The notes under the pieces are model-generated. The model saw only the letters and a list, made by a program, of their open reading frames with translations, was not told the DNA's origin and ran no database searches. The position numbers were made by a program, and so were the translations under genes. This document shows, piece by piece, positions 1-5,259 of a stretch of 5,984 nt of DNA (position 1 is its first letter; each line of letters starts with the position of its first letter). The stretch is from an uncultured Clostridium sp. (lineage in GTDB: Bacteria > Bacillota > Clostridia > Peptostreptococcales > Peptostreptococcaceae), in the NCBI GenBank assembly GCA_900539645.1, contig UQCY01000122.1, positions 1 to 5,984 on the forward strand. Direction: 5' to 3'.

Positions 1-1180
1 ATATTACATAATCTAATGGTATATTTAATTTTTTATATTCATATTCTCCAAGAAGTGAATTAAAGGCTTCTTCTCCTTCAAACATTTCTATTCCTTTCAC
101 CATTTCCATAAATCCTCTTATTCTATAATATAATACATCTTCAGAGAATTCCCTTTTAACAGCTATTATATGATTGGTCATTATATTTTCCCAAGGTTTT
201 AATTGACCTATTCTTGTAGCAATTTCATAAAGTTCACGCCATTGTTCTATTGTCGCTTTTTCATAATTTCTCTTTTTGGGTGTAATATTGCTCCAAACAT
301 ACTCTAATAATATTTGTTTATAACGTCTAACTTTAGCGTCTACCTTATATTCATTTTTTTCAGATTCTACAAATTCAGATTTAGATAATTCTTCATTAGA
401 AACTTTTTTAATTTTATTTGCATCATCTACTACATCTGGCTCAAACTGCTCTGGATAAATATTACTTCCTTCATACGCACAAACTCCCATTCTAGGAGAA
501 TTACAAATTGGTAGTACATATTCTGGAATATCTTCTCCATTTTCTAAGCATTCATCACACCAAAAAATATTATTATCAAACGATATACCTTCTGGTGTTA
601 TCCATTTTGCTTTGTTTTTTCTGCAATTTTGACATATAAATTGAGGAGGATTATTTCTTGATAAAATTTCTACATCATTATCTAACTTTTTCCCTCCAAC
701 CCTATGTCTATCTACTTTTAAAGTTAATTCTGTAGTTGAACCATAGTCGTATTCATATTTAAATTTTTGACCTACTTCAAGAGCATCTTTTAATTTATAA
801 TCCATGCTTTTTACTTGTGTTCTTCCAAAAATACTTGCTAGAAAATCATCATCACTACAAAATTCATCATTAGGAATAATATCATAATTTATATTACCTA
901 CTATAAATGAGCTCAAATGACCGCAACATTCAACCCAAATATCTCTTATAAAGCTATCTAATTCTCTTAAAGTTGCTTTTTCATTTATCTCTATAATTAT
1001 CCAATAATCTTTGTCGTATTTGTCTGAAATAGATATTTGAAAATATCCTTGCTTACTTCTTTTATTTTCTTCTTTAAAACTTTCTTCTCTCTTTTTACAA
1101 GTATCCAAATGACGCAACATTCCACCTTTAGTGTATTCTTTTCCACAATACTTACAAAATCCTTTACTTTTTTCAGACAT
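1..1180 (-). CDS. pRiA4b ORF-3-like domain protein with two zinc-binding-type Cys motifs, 3' end cut by window edge
   Basis: An uninterrupted frame of 393 codons starts at ATG 1180-1178 and runs off the left edge, so the C-terminus is missing. The start is supported by GAGG 8 nt upstream (in AAAAGAGGATG). Residues 9-28 form a small zinc-finger pattern, C9-x2-C12-x11-H24-x3-C28. Residues about 46-157 resemble the plasmid pRiA4b ORF-3-like family, including the hallmark YEYDYGS near 142-148. Residues 183-211 hold a second, rubredoxin-like pattern, C183-x2-C186-x21-C208-x2-C211, with C226 and C234 nearby. A charged linker (about 245-285) leads into a helical segment (WRELYEIATRI, then LKPW) that looks like the start of another domain, perhaps of the DUF7309/DUF6930 kind; that last name is from memory. 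Relatives are sometimes labelled 'IS1096 passenger TnpR', but no transposase or resolvase feature is present. The biochemical role is unknown; the Cys motifs suggest metal, nucleic-acid or protein binding (inference). Confidence 0.85.
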   Translation of the reverse strand, partial: MSEKSKGFCKYCGKEYTKGGMLRHLDTCKKREESFKEENKRSKQGYFQISISDKYDKDYWIIIEINEKATLRELDSFIRDIWVECCGHLSSFIVGNINYDIIPNDEFCSDDDFLASIFGRTQVKSMDYKLKDALEVGQKFKYEYDYGSTTELTLKVDRHRVGGKKLDNDVEILSRNNPPQFICQNCRKNKAKWITPEGISFDNNIFWCDECLENGEDIPEYVLPICNSPRMGVCAYEGSNIYPEQFEPDVVDDANKIKKVSNEELSKSEFVESEKNEYKVDAKVRRYKQILLEYVWSNITPKKRNYEKATIEQWRELYEIATRIGQLKPWENIMTNHIIAVKREFSEDVLYYRIRGFMEMVKGIEMFEGEEAFNSLLGEYEYKKLNIPLDYVI

Positions 1181-1223
1181 AGAATCATCCTCTTTTCTAT
1201 TTTCAATTTAACTTCTTACTCGA

Positions 1224-1252
1224 ATTTTATCATATTTTAAAAAAAGTGTGTA
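1224..1252 (-). promoter_or_regulatory. Candidate promoter of the pRiA4b-like gene, overlapping the upstream terminator
   Basis: Read on the minus strand, TACACA (1252-1247) is followed after 17 nt by TAAAAT (1229-1224). Transcription would start near 1216, giving a leader of about 35 nt to the ATG at 1180. The -35 box would lie inside the 3' arm of the terminator hairpin. It matches the TTGACA consensus at only 4 of 6 positions, so this is a weak call. Without it, the gene would depend on readthrough from the sulfurtransferase operon. Confidence 0.3.
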
Positions 1253-1280
1253 GCTAGAAAATTAGCTACACACTTTTTTT
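1239..1280 (-). terminator. Intrinsic terminator of the sulfurtransferase/membrane-protein operon (repeat copy 1)
   Basis: This is a perfect 18-bp inverted repeat with a 6-nt loop. The core GTGTGTAGCTA (1246-1256) pairs with TAGCTACACAC (1263-1273), loop GAAAAT. Seven A (1239-1245) and seven T (1274-1280) flank it, so it has a U-tract in both directions. It lies 13 bp past the stop of the membrane-protein gene and so should end leftward transcription. A near-identical copy sits at 3207-3247. Confidence 0.9.
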
Positions 1281-1293
1281 ATCTACTATTTAA

Positions 1294-1710
1294 TTATTTA
1301 TTTTTTGTGAATAGAACACTTATTAATGTTTTTAGTATTTGCAGTAATGCTGCACATCCTATAAGCGGACTTATAAGATAAAATGCTGTGTACGTGTCTT
1401 TTGAGTTTAGGATTGTAAACCCACAGTATAGTACTGTCATTAACAACGTAAGAACAATCATTGATATTTTTACATTCTTCTTTCTAATAAAATATAAAAT
1501 TATTGTTATTAAAGTTAACAAAACAATTATCCCAACAGCCATGCTCTTCATACTCTGTAATTTACTATACTGCTCTTCTATCATCATATTTTTATACATA
1601 ACAAATCTAGCCATCCCCATTTTTCTAGGTGTAAAATAATTTACAAGATACGCTCCTACTAAAAATGCTATCTCTAATAAATTTACTATCCAATATATTA
1701 CTTTATTCAT
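1294..1710 (-). CDS. Small four-helix integral membrane protein of unknown function
   Basis: This 138-residue protein is not assigned to a named family. It is very hydrophobic, with four likely transmembrane helices at about residues 4-25, 57-75, 81-101 and 108-134. The short loop between helices 2 and 3 (RKKNVK, 76-81) is positively charged, as is the KNK tail. This favours both termini and that loop in the cytoplasm, with the 26-56 and 102-107 loops outside. No catalytic motif or conserved Cys pair is evident. The ATG lies 2 nt after the TAA of the upstream lipoprotein gene. The only Shine-Dalgarno-like string, AAGG, is weak and 13 nt away, so translation probably depends on coupling to the upstream gene. 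A strong terminator follows. The context suggests a membrane partner of the surface sulfurtransferase, perhaps an anchor or transporter subunit (inference). It is too short for YeeE/YedE-type thiosulfate transporters. Confidence 0.8.
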   Translation of the reverse strand: MNKVIYWIVNLLEIAFLVGAYLVNYFTPRKMGMARFVMYKNMMIEEQYSKLQSMKSMAVGIIVLLTLITIILYFIRKKNVKISMIVLTLLMTVLYCGFTILNSKDTYTAFYLISPLIGCAALLQILKTLISVLFTKNK

Positions 1711-1712
1711 TA

Positions 1713-2774
1713 TTATTTCGCTGCCTTATCGTTTGATAATTCTCCAACTGTTGTATAAACACAATCATCACTAGCTGGATCTCCTACCTGAACAGGGTTG
1801 CTGTCATCCATCTGCCATTCATTCCATCCACCATCGAATACAGTCATGTTTGTCATTCCATTTTCATAGCATATTAACCATGGTACACAAGCTCTCCAAC
1901 CAGTTCCACAGTAGAATGAAAGTTCGTTATCTGTAGTGAAATCACAGTCAGACCATAATTCTTTCATCTGATCCATATTTATGCAAGTTCCATCTTCATT
2001 AAGATAATCATTCATATTGTATGGATCTGTTCCAGCATGTCCCCAAACCGCTCCTTTTGGTTCAGCTGCTTTATTTATATAGCTATATCCACTAGTTTTT
2101 CCTAAGAATTCATCTTTACTTCTTATACTTACTAGTTTGAAATTATCATCATTTTCTAATTTATCTTTAGCATCTTCTATAGATAACTGATATTCTGGAT
2201 GTGCTGGTATTTTTGTTCCAAAGTCTTCAGCTTTTTTAGCTTCAACTACCTCTGTTTCTGTTTTATATCCAGCTTTTTCCCAAGCTTTTATTCCACCATT
2301 TAATACTTTAACATTATCTACTCCTGCCCAAAGATAAGCAAATGCAACTCTTGAAGTCGCTGATATATCATCTCCGTAAAGTATAACTGTCGTATCTTTT
2401 GTTATCCCATTATCTAATATACCTTTTTCCATTTTTTCTGGTGATACTAAGTTCCATACAGGCCCTTCTTCTACACTATCTGTGTTTATATGTATAGCTC
2501 CAGGTATATGACCTTTTGTGTAACTAGGACTATCTTTATAAGTTCCCCAAGATACTTCACCTACAATATATTTTTCAGATTCTTTCTGGTTTCCATCTAT
2601 AACACTCTGAACCCACTCAGGTGTTACAAATACAGTTTTAGTGTCAACTGCTTCAGCTGTTACTTTTTCTGTATTAGTATCAGCTTCTTTTGATTCTTCT
2701 TTTGATGAGCAACCAGTAAGCACACCAAGAGATAATACTGCTATTAGTAAAAGACTAACTAATTTCTTATTCAT
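1713..2774 (-). CDS. Secreted lipoprotein sulfurtransferase with two rhodanese domains
   Basis: This 353-residue protein begins with a lipoprotein signal: MNKK, a hydrophobic core, then the lipobox L19-T-G-C22. C22 should be lipidated and the protein held on the outer face of the membrane. A low-complexity E/K/T linker runs to about 45. Two rhodanese domains follow, as in thiosulfate/3-mercaptopyruvate sulfurtransferases (TST/SseA-like). Domain 1 (about 48-175) has the GHIPGAIHIN signature (88-97), but its active-site loop reads LYGDD (132-136) without Cys, as usual for the structural domain. Domain 2 (about 194-325) has the loop C289-G-T-G-W-R-A, C289 being the expected persulfide-carrying nucleophile, followed by the FDGGWNEW motif. 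Sulfur donor and acceptor cannot be read from sequence; the loop is closer to MST-type CG(S/T)G than to bovine rhodanese. RBS AAAGGAGG lies 8 nt before ATG. The gene is first in an operon with the membrane protein 2 nt downstream. Confidence 0.93.
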   Translation of the reverse strand: MNKKLVSLLLIAVLSLGVLTGCSSKEESKEADTNTEKVTAEAVDTKTVFVTPEWVQSVIDGNQKESEKYIVGEVSWGTYKDSPSYTKGHIPGAIHINTDSVEEGPVWNLVSPEKMEKGILDNGITKDTTVILYGDDISATSRVAFAYLWAGVDNVKVLNGGIKAWEKAGYKTETEVVEAKKAEDFGTKIPAHPEYQLSIEDAKDKLENDDNFKLVSIRSKDEFLGKTSGYSYINKAAEPKGAVWGHAGTDPYNMNDYLNEDGTCINMDQMKELWSDCDFTTDNELSFYCGTGWRACVPWLICYENGMTNMTVFDGGWNEWQMDDSNPVQVGDPASDDCVYTTVGELSNDKAAK

Positions 2775-2807
2775 ATTAAATTCCTCCTTTTAAATATTTT
2801 CATTTTT

Positions 2808-2836
2808 ATTTTATTATCTTAACTTTATTAGGTCAA
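2808..2836 (-). promoter_or_regulatory. Probable sigma-A promoter of the sulfurtransferase operon
   Basis: On the minus strand, TTGACC (2836-2831) is followed after exactly 17 nt by TAAAAT (2813-2808). Transcription would start near 2800, about 25 nt before the ATG at 2774, with the strong RBS AAAGGAGG (2790-2783) in between. Each box is close to consensus. The AT-rich background makes chance -10 matches common, so the call rests mainly on the -35 match and the spacing. Confidence 0.55.
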
Positions 2837-2999
2837 ATATTAAATTTCTATTTTATACAGATTTTATATAGTTTTTTTCTATAATAGTATAGTTAATCTT
2901 TATAAGTGTTATCAATTATTAAATAAATACATCAAGCCTAGATATTCATTTATAGCATAATTAAATATATAATATTTTAATAAATTGGGAGGAATTAAA

Positions 3000-3201
3000 A
3001 TGAAATATAGAAAAGCTACACTAGATGATATTAAATCTTTATCTGAAATACGAAAAAAACAATTAATCGATGAAGGTAGTTCACCAGATAAAGATATAAA
3101 TCAAAATCTTTTTGTCTGCTTCAAAAATGGAAAAAACTGTCTATTTAAAATTTGGTTTTAAAGAGTCTGATGAATGGCTTCAAATGGATACATTTAAATA
3201 A
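3000..3201 (+). pseudogene. GNAT-family N-acetyltransferase remnant, internal deletion and frameshift
   Basis: An intact start with a good RBS (GGGAGG at 2987-2992, 7 nt before ATG 3000) opens a frame of 53 codons ending at TAA 3159-3161. Its N-terminus, MKYRKATLDDIKSLSEIRKK, is typical of GNAT acetyltransferases. The typical C-terminus lies in the +1 frame from about 3118 to the TAA at 3199-3201: ASKMEKTVYLKFGF, then KESDEW. Intact relatives are about 140-160 residues; only about 36 N-terminal and 27 C-terminal residues remain. The acetyl-CoA-binding core (R/Q-x-x-G-x-G/A) is absent. The junction falls near 3105-3120, and the simplest reading is one internal deletion of roughly 240-270 bp that broke the frame. 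A possible -10 (TATAAT, 2968-2973) has no convincing -35. It is the only plus-strand gene trace here. A functional 53-residue peptide is possible but unlikely. Confidence 0.8.
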
Positions 3202-3206
3202 ATTAT

Positions 3207-3247
3207 AAAAAAGTGTGTAGCTAGAAAATTAGCTGCACACTTTTTTT
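3207..3247. terminator. Bidirectional terminator between the GNAT remnant and ddh (repeat copy 2)
   Basis: GTGTGTAGCTA (3213-3223) and TAGCTGCACAC (3230-3240) flank the loop GAAAAT, with six A on the left and seven T on the right. It starts 5 bp after the remnant's stop and ends 7 bp from the ddh stop, between converging genes. It matches copy 1 (1239-1280) except for one base in the stem and one fewer A. That base gives a U-G wobble in rightward RNA but a C-A mismatch in leftward (ddh) RNA, so pairing is slightly better for the plus strand. Confidence 0.85.
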
Positions 3248-3254
3248 ATTTTAA

Positions 3255-4238
3255 TTATAACATTTTTGCTCTTAATTCTTCATTTGATAATGGATGTAAA
3301 TAACTTGGCGCTACATCAAATGGAGTTTTGCATCCTTTCATACCTTCCTGATTCATACGGTATGCTGCTCTAGCATAAGCAACTAACACACTTGAAGTGA
3401 ATTCTGGGTTTGAATCAAGCTGTAAGCTGTATTCTATAACATGTTTATTTTCATTTTCCCATCCAGTTTTACCACTGTATATTACAAATCCACCATGAGG
3501 TATTCCACCATGTTCTCTCTGAAGTGTTTCTTCATCTATGAAATGTACTGTTGTATCATATTCATCGAAGTAGTTAGGCATTGTAACTATTTCTTCTCTA
3601 ATTCTATCTAAATCTGCACCTTCTTCTGCTACAGCAAATACTTCTCTTGTATGTTTCTGACGAGTAGTTAGGGTTGGATTAGCTCCACTTCTAACTGCAT
3701 CTAATGCTTCTGGTACAGGTATTGTGTACTGTCTAGCATCTTTTATCCCTTCAACACGTCTTACTGCATCACTATGTCCCTGGCTAACACCTTTTCCCCA
3801 GAATGTATATGCTTCTCCTTCTGGTAATATTGCACTAGCGTAAACACGATTTAATGAGAACATACCTGGATCCCAACCAGTTGATATAACTGCTATTTTA
3901 TTTGATTCTTTACATTCTGCATCAACTGCTGCAAAATGTTCTGGTATTCTTGCATGTGTGTCAAAACTATCAACTACATTGAAGTATTTAGCAAACTCTT
4001 TAGTCTGTTCTGGTAAATCTTTTGCACTTCCTCCGCATAATACCATAACATCTATATCATCTTTCATATTTACTGCATCTTCCATTTTATATACAGGAAT
4101 ATTTGCATCATGTGGATGTATGCTACTTGGATCTCTTCTTGAGAATATTCCTACTATTTCCATATCTTTTGTTTTACTTACGGCTGATTCTACACCTCTC
4201 CCAAGGTTTCCATAGCCAACTATTCCAACTCTTATCAT
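3255..4238 (-). CDS. ddh: meso-Diaminopimelate dehydrogenase
   Basis: This cytoplasmic enzyme (EC 1.4.1.16) catalyses NADPH-dependent reductive amination of L-2-amino-6-oxopimelate (tetrahydrodipicolinate) to meso-DAP in one step. It bypasses the succinylase or acetylase branches of the lysine/peptidoglycan pathway. The 327-residue length fits the family. The N-terminal dinucleotide fold shows G8-Y-G10-N-L-G13, with SRR (33-35) placed to contact the NADPH phosphate. Further family signatures are LCGGSAKDLPEQ (67-78), STGWDPGMF (119-127, with D123), FWGKGVSQGHSDAVRR (146-161), MPNYF (220-224), IPHGG with H248, and N277 near the C-terminus. These align by eye with Corynebacterium glutamicum Ddh along the whole length, so the active site looks complete. 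RBS GGAGG (4250-4246) lies 7 nt before ATG. The gene is flanked by terminators, so it appears monocistronic. No lysine riboswitch-like leader is seen in the short upstream gap and no clear -35 could be found. No other lysine-pathway gene is adjacent. Confidence 0.97.
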   Translation of the reverse strand: MIRVGIVGYGNLGRGVESAVSKTKDMEIVGIFSRRDPSSIHPHDANIPVYKMEDAVNMKDDIDVMVLCGGSAKDLPEQTKEFAKYFNVVDSFDTHARIPEHFAAVDAECKESNKIAVISTGWDPGMFSLNRVYASAILPEGEAYTFWGKGVSQGHSDAVRRVEGIKDARQYTIPVPEALDAVRSGANPTLTTRQKHTREVFAVAEEGADLDRIREEIVTMPNYFDEYDTTVHFIDEETLQREHGGIPHGGFVIYSGKTGWENENKHVIEYSLQLDSNPEFTSSVLVAYARAAYRMNQEGMKGCKTPFDVAPSYLHPLSNEELRAKML

Positions 4239-4396
4239 AGTTAAACCTCCATCGTTTATAAAATATAGTATAATAATATCATTAATTCTTTTTGTTTGTA
4301 TATATATTTTTTTAAAAATTTTGAAACTATTATGAGCAAATTTTTCAATTTTTTCGCAAATATTTAATACCCTTCAACTTCTTCTTTCAAACATAT

Positions 4397-4431
4397 AAAA
4401 AGACAACTAATATTTTTAACTAGTTGTCTTT
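4397..4431 (-). terminator. Intrinsic terminator of the VWA gene
   Basis: AAAGACAACTA (4399-4409) and TAGTTGTCTTT (4421-4431) form an 11-bp stem with an 11-nt loop, 15 bp past the VWA stop. Leftward RNA ends in TCTTTTT, a proper U-tract. Rightward RNA has only three U after the stem, so the element mainly serves the minus strand. Confidence 0.8.
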
Positions 4432-4446
4432 ATATTCTATAATTAT

Positions 4447-5091
4447 TTATTTTCTATCTTTTAAATCTTTTTCAATATTTCTTTTCCAATCACCACTTAA
4501 TTTTTCATCGCAGCATCTCATCATTTTAACAGCATCAGAAACTGCCTCATAGTTTAATTCTATTCCTTTTTCGTCACAACAAAACTCAACTGCATAATCT
4601 TCTTCAATTCCAAGATTTTTAGCCTCACCTACTGCATCTATATTTGCTCCTAAGAAAAGAAACTCCCAATTGCTTTCTTCTTTAGCTCTTTCAATCAATC
4701 TTTTAACATCATGATATCTGTATTTTTCACTGGCATTTTCCAGTCCATCTGTCATAATAACGAAAACAGTTTTTTCAGGAATATCTTCTTTTCTTGCATA
4801 TTTATGAATATTTCTTATATGCTTTATCGAATCTCCAACAGCATCCAAAAGAGCTGTACAACTCATACAAACATATTCCTCTTCTGTAAGCTCTTTTACT
4901 TCTTTTATATCAACTCTATCTAATACCACATCACTCTTTTCATTAAAAAATACAACAGATACAAGAGCATCTCCTTCTTCTTTTTTCTGCTTCTTTATAA
5001 GTGAATTAAACCCACCTATTGTATCACTCTCTAATCCACTCATAGAGCCTGATTTATCAATTATAAATACTAGTTCAGTCAAATTTTTCAT
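4447..5091 (-). CDS. von Willebrand factor A (TerY-like) domain protein with intact MIDAS
   Basis: A single VWA domain fills most of this 214-residue cytoplasmic protein; no signal peptide or membrane segment is seen. The metal-ion-dependent adhesion site (MIDAS) is complete: D12-K-S14-G-S16 in FIIDKSGSM, T79 in CTALLDAVG, and D115 in MTDGLEN. It should bind Mg2+ or Mn2+ and a partner carboxylate. The sequence resembles stand-alone bacterial TerY-like VWA proteins, but no ter genes are nearby. It is unusually Cys-rich: C75 and C78 beside the MIDAS threonine, and two CCDEK motifs at 171-175 and 193-197. The start chosen is ATG 5091-5089, which has GGGAG (5104-5100) 8 nt upstream. An in-frame ATG at 5106 would add five residues (MGDDG) but overlaps that RBS and has none of its own. 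The HTH gene lies 153 bp upstream in the same direction, and a terminator follows. The partner or target cannot be read from the sequence. Confidence 0.9.
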   Translation of the reverse strand: MKNLTELVFIIDKSGSMSGLESDTIGGFNSLIKKQKKEEGDALVSVVFFNEKSDVVLDRVDIKEVKELTEEEYVCMSCTALLDAVGDSIKHIRNIHKYARKEDIPEKTVFVIMTDGLENASEKYRYHDVKRLIERAKEESNWEFLFLGANIDAVGEAKNLGIEEDYAVEFCCDEKGIELNYEAVSDAVKMMRCCDEKLSGDWKRNIEKDLKDRK

Positions 5092-5099
5092 ACCATCAT

Positions 5100-5104
5100 C
5101 TCCC
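5100..5104 (-). promoter_or_regulatory. Ribosome binding site that decides the VWA start
   Basis: GGGAG on the minus strand lies 8 nt from ATG 5091. The in-frame ATG at 5106-5104 overlaps the first G of this site and is preceded only by A/T sequence. Initiation at 5091 is therefore favoured, giving MKNLTELVFIID, the usual N-terminus of this kind of protein. Confidence 0.7.
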
Positions 5105-5146
5105 ATTTATATTTTTTATCTATATTCACAGTATAGAATATTTCAA

Positions 5147-5188
5147 AATACAAATGGTCGCACGGCAGGTGACAATTAAAAATCGACC
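5147..5188 (-). promoter_or_regulatory. GC-rich islet with inverted repeat and possible VWA promoter
   Basis: Within the HTH-VWA gap, 5156-5173 (GGTCGCACGGCAGGTGAC) is 13/18 G+C in otherwise AT-rich sequence. It begins with GGTCG (5156-5160), mirrored by CGACC (5184-5188). On the minus strand, TTGTCA (5175-5170) followed after 17 nt by TGTATT (5152-5147) could be a promoter, with the GC-rich bases as its spacer. Transcription would start near 5140. The -35 matches 5/6 and the -10 only 4/6. It could be an operator/promoter for separate control of the VWA gene, or simply a remnant of other DNA. Confidence 0.35.
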
Positions 5189-5196
5189 TATATATT

Positions 5197-5259
5197 ATAA
5201 ATCTAACAAGATATTCAATAAATCTAATAATCTATTCTTTTAATCTAACATCCTATTAA
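5197..5259. repeat. Three imperfect tandem 21-bp direct repeats at the end of the HTH gene
   Basis: AATCTAA recurs at 5200, 5221 and 5242, exactly 21 bp apart. Units 5197-5217 and 5218-5238 share their first 10 bases (ATAAATCTAA); unit 5239-5259 is more diverged. The third unit includes the TAG stop (5247-5245) and last codons of the HTH gene; the other two lie beyond it. They look like tandem duplications of the gene's tail, or a phased binding site (two helical turns) upstream of VWA. A looser fourth match (AATC at 5181) is off by 2 bp. Confidence 0.6.

Noticed and set aside
1..1180. Insertion-sequence or resolvase gene
   Set aside because: The pRiA4b-like family is often labelled with a transposon passenger name, but no transposase, resolvase catalytic motif or terminal inverted repeats are visible.
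997..1206. A 69-codon minus-strand open frame starting upstream of the pRiA4b-like gene
   Set aside because: It overlaps the 393-codon frame, has K/V-rich low-complexity translation, and its RBS fits the longer gene better. It is a shadow.
1037..1240. Short plus-strand open frames antisense to the genes (also 1388-1639, 2490-2693, 3958-4215, 4711-4923)
   Set aside because: They are F/S/I-rich translations complementary to K/E-rich genes, without RBS or recognisable domains.
4251..4330. Promoter for ddh
   Set aside because: Several TATA-like strings (TATACT, TATTAT) are present, but none has a reasonable -35 at 16-18 nt, so no site is called.
4239..4446. Possible lysine riboswitch or other leader before ddh
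   Set aside because: The gap is too short and AT-rich, without the conserved helices expected, and it also contains the VWA terminator.
4447..5106. Longer VWA start at 5106
   Set aside because: It has no RBS of its own and overlaps the GGGAG that serves ATG 5091.
5197..5259. CRISPR-like array
   Set aside because: The 21-bp units are contiguous, imperfect and only three, with no spacers and no cas genes.
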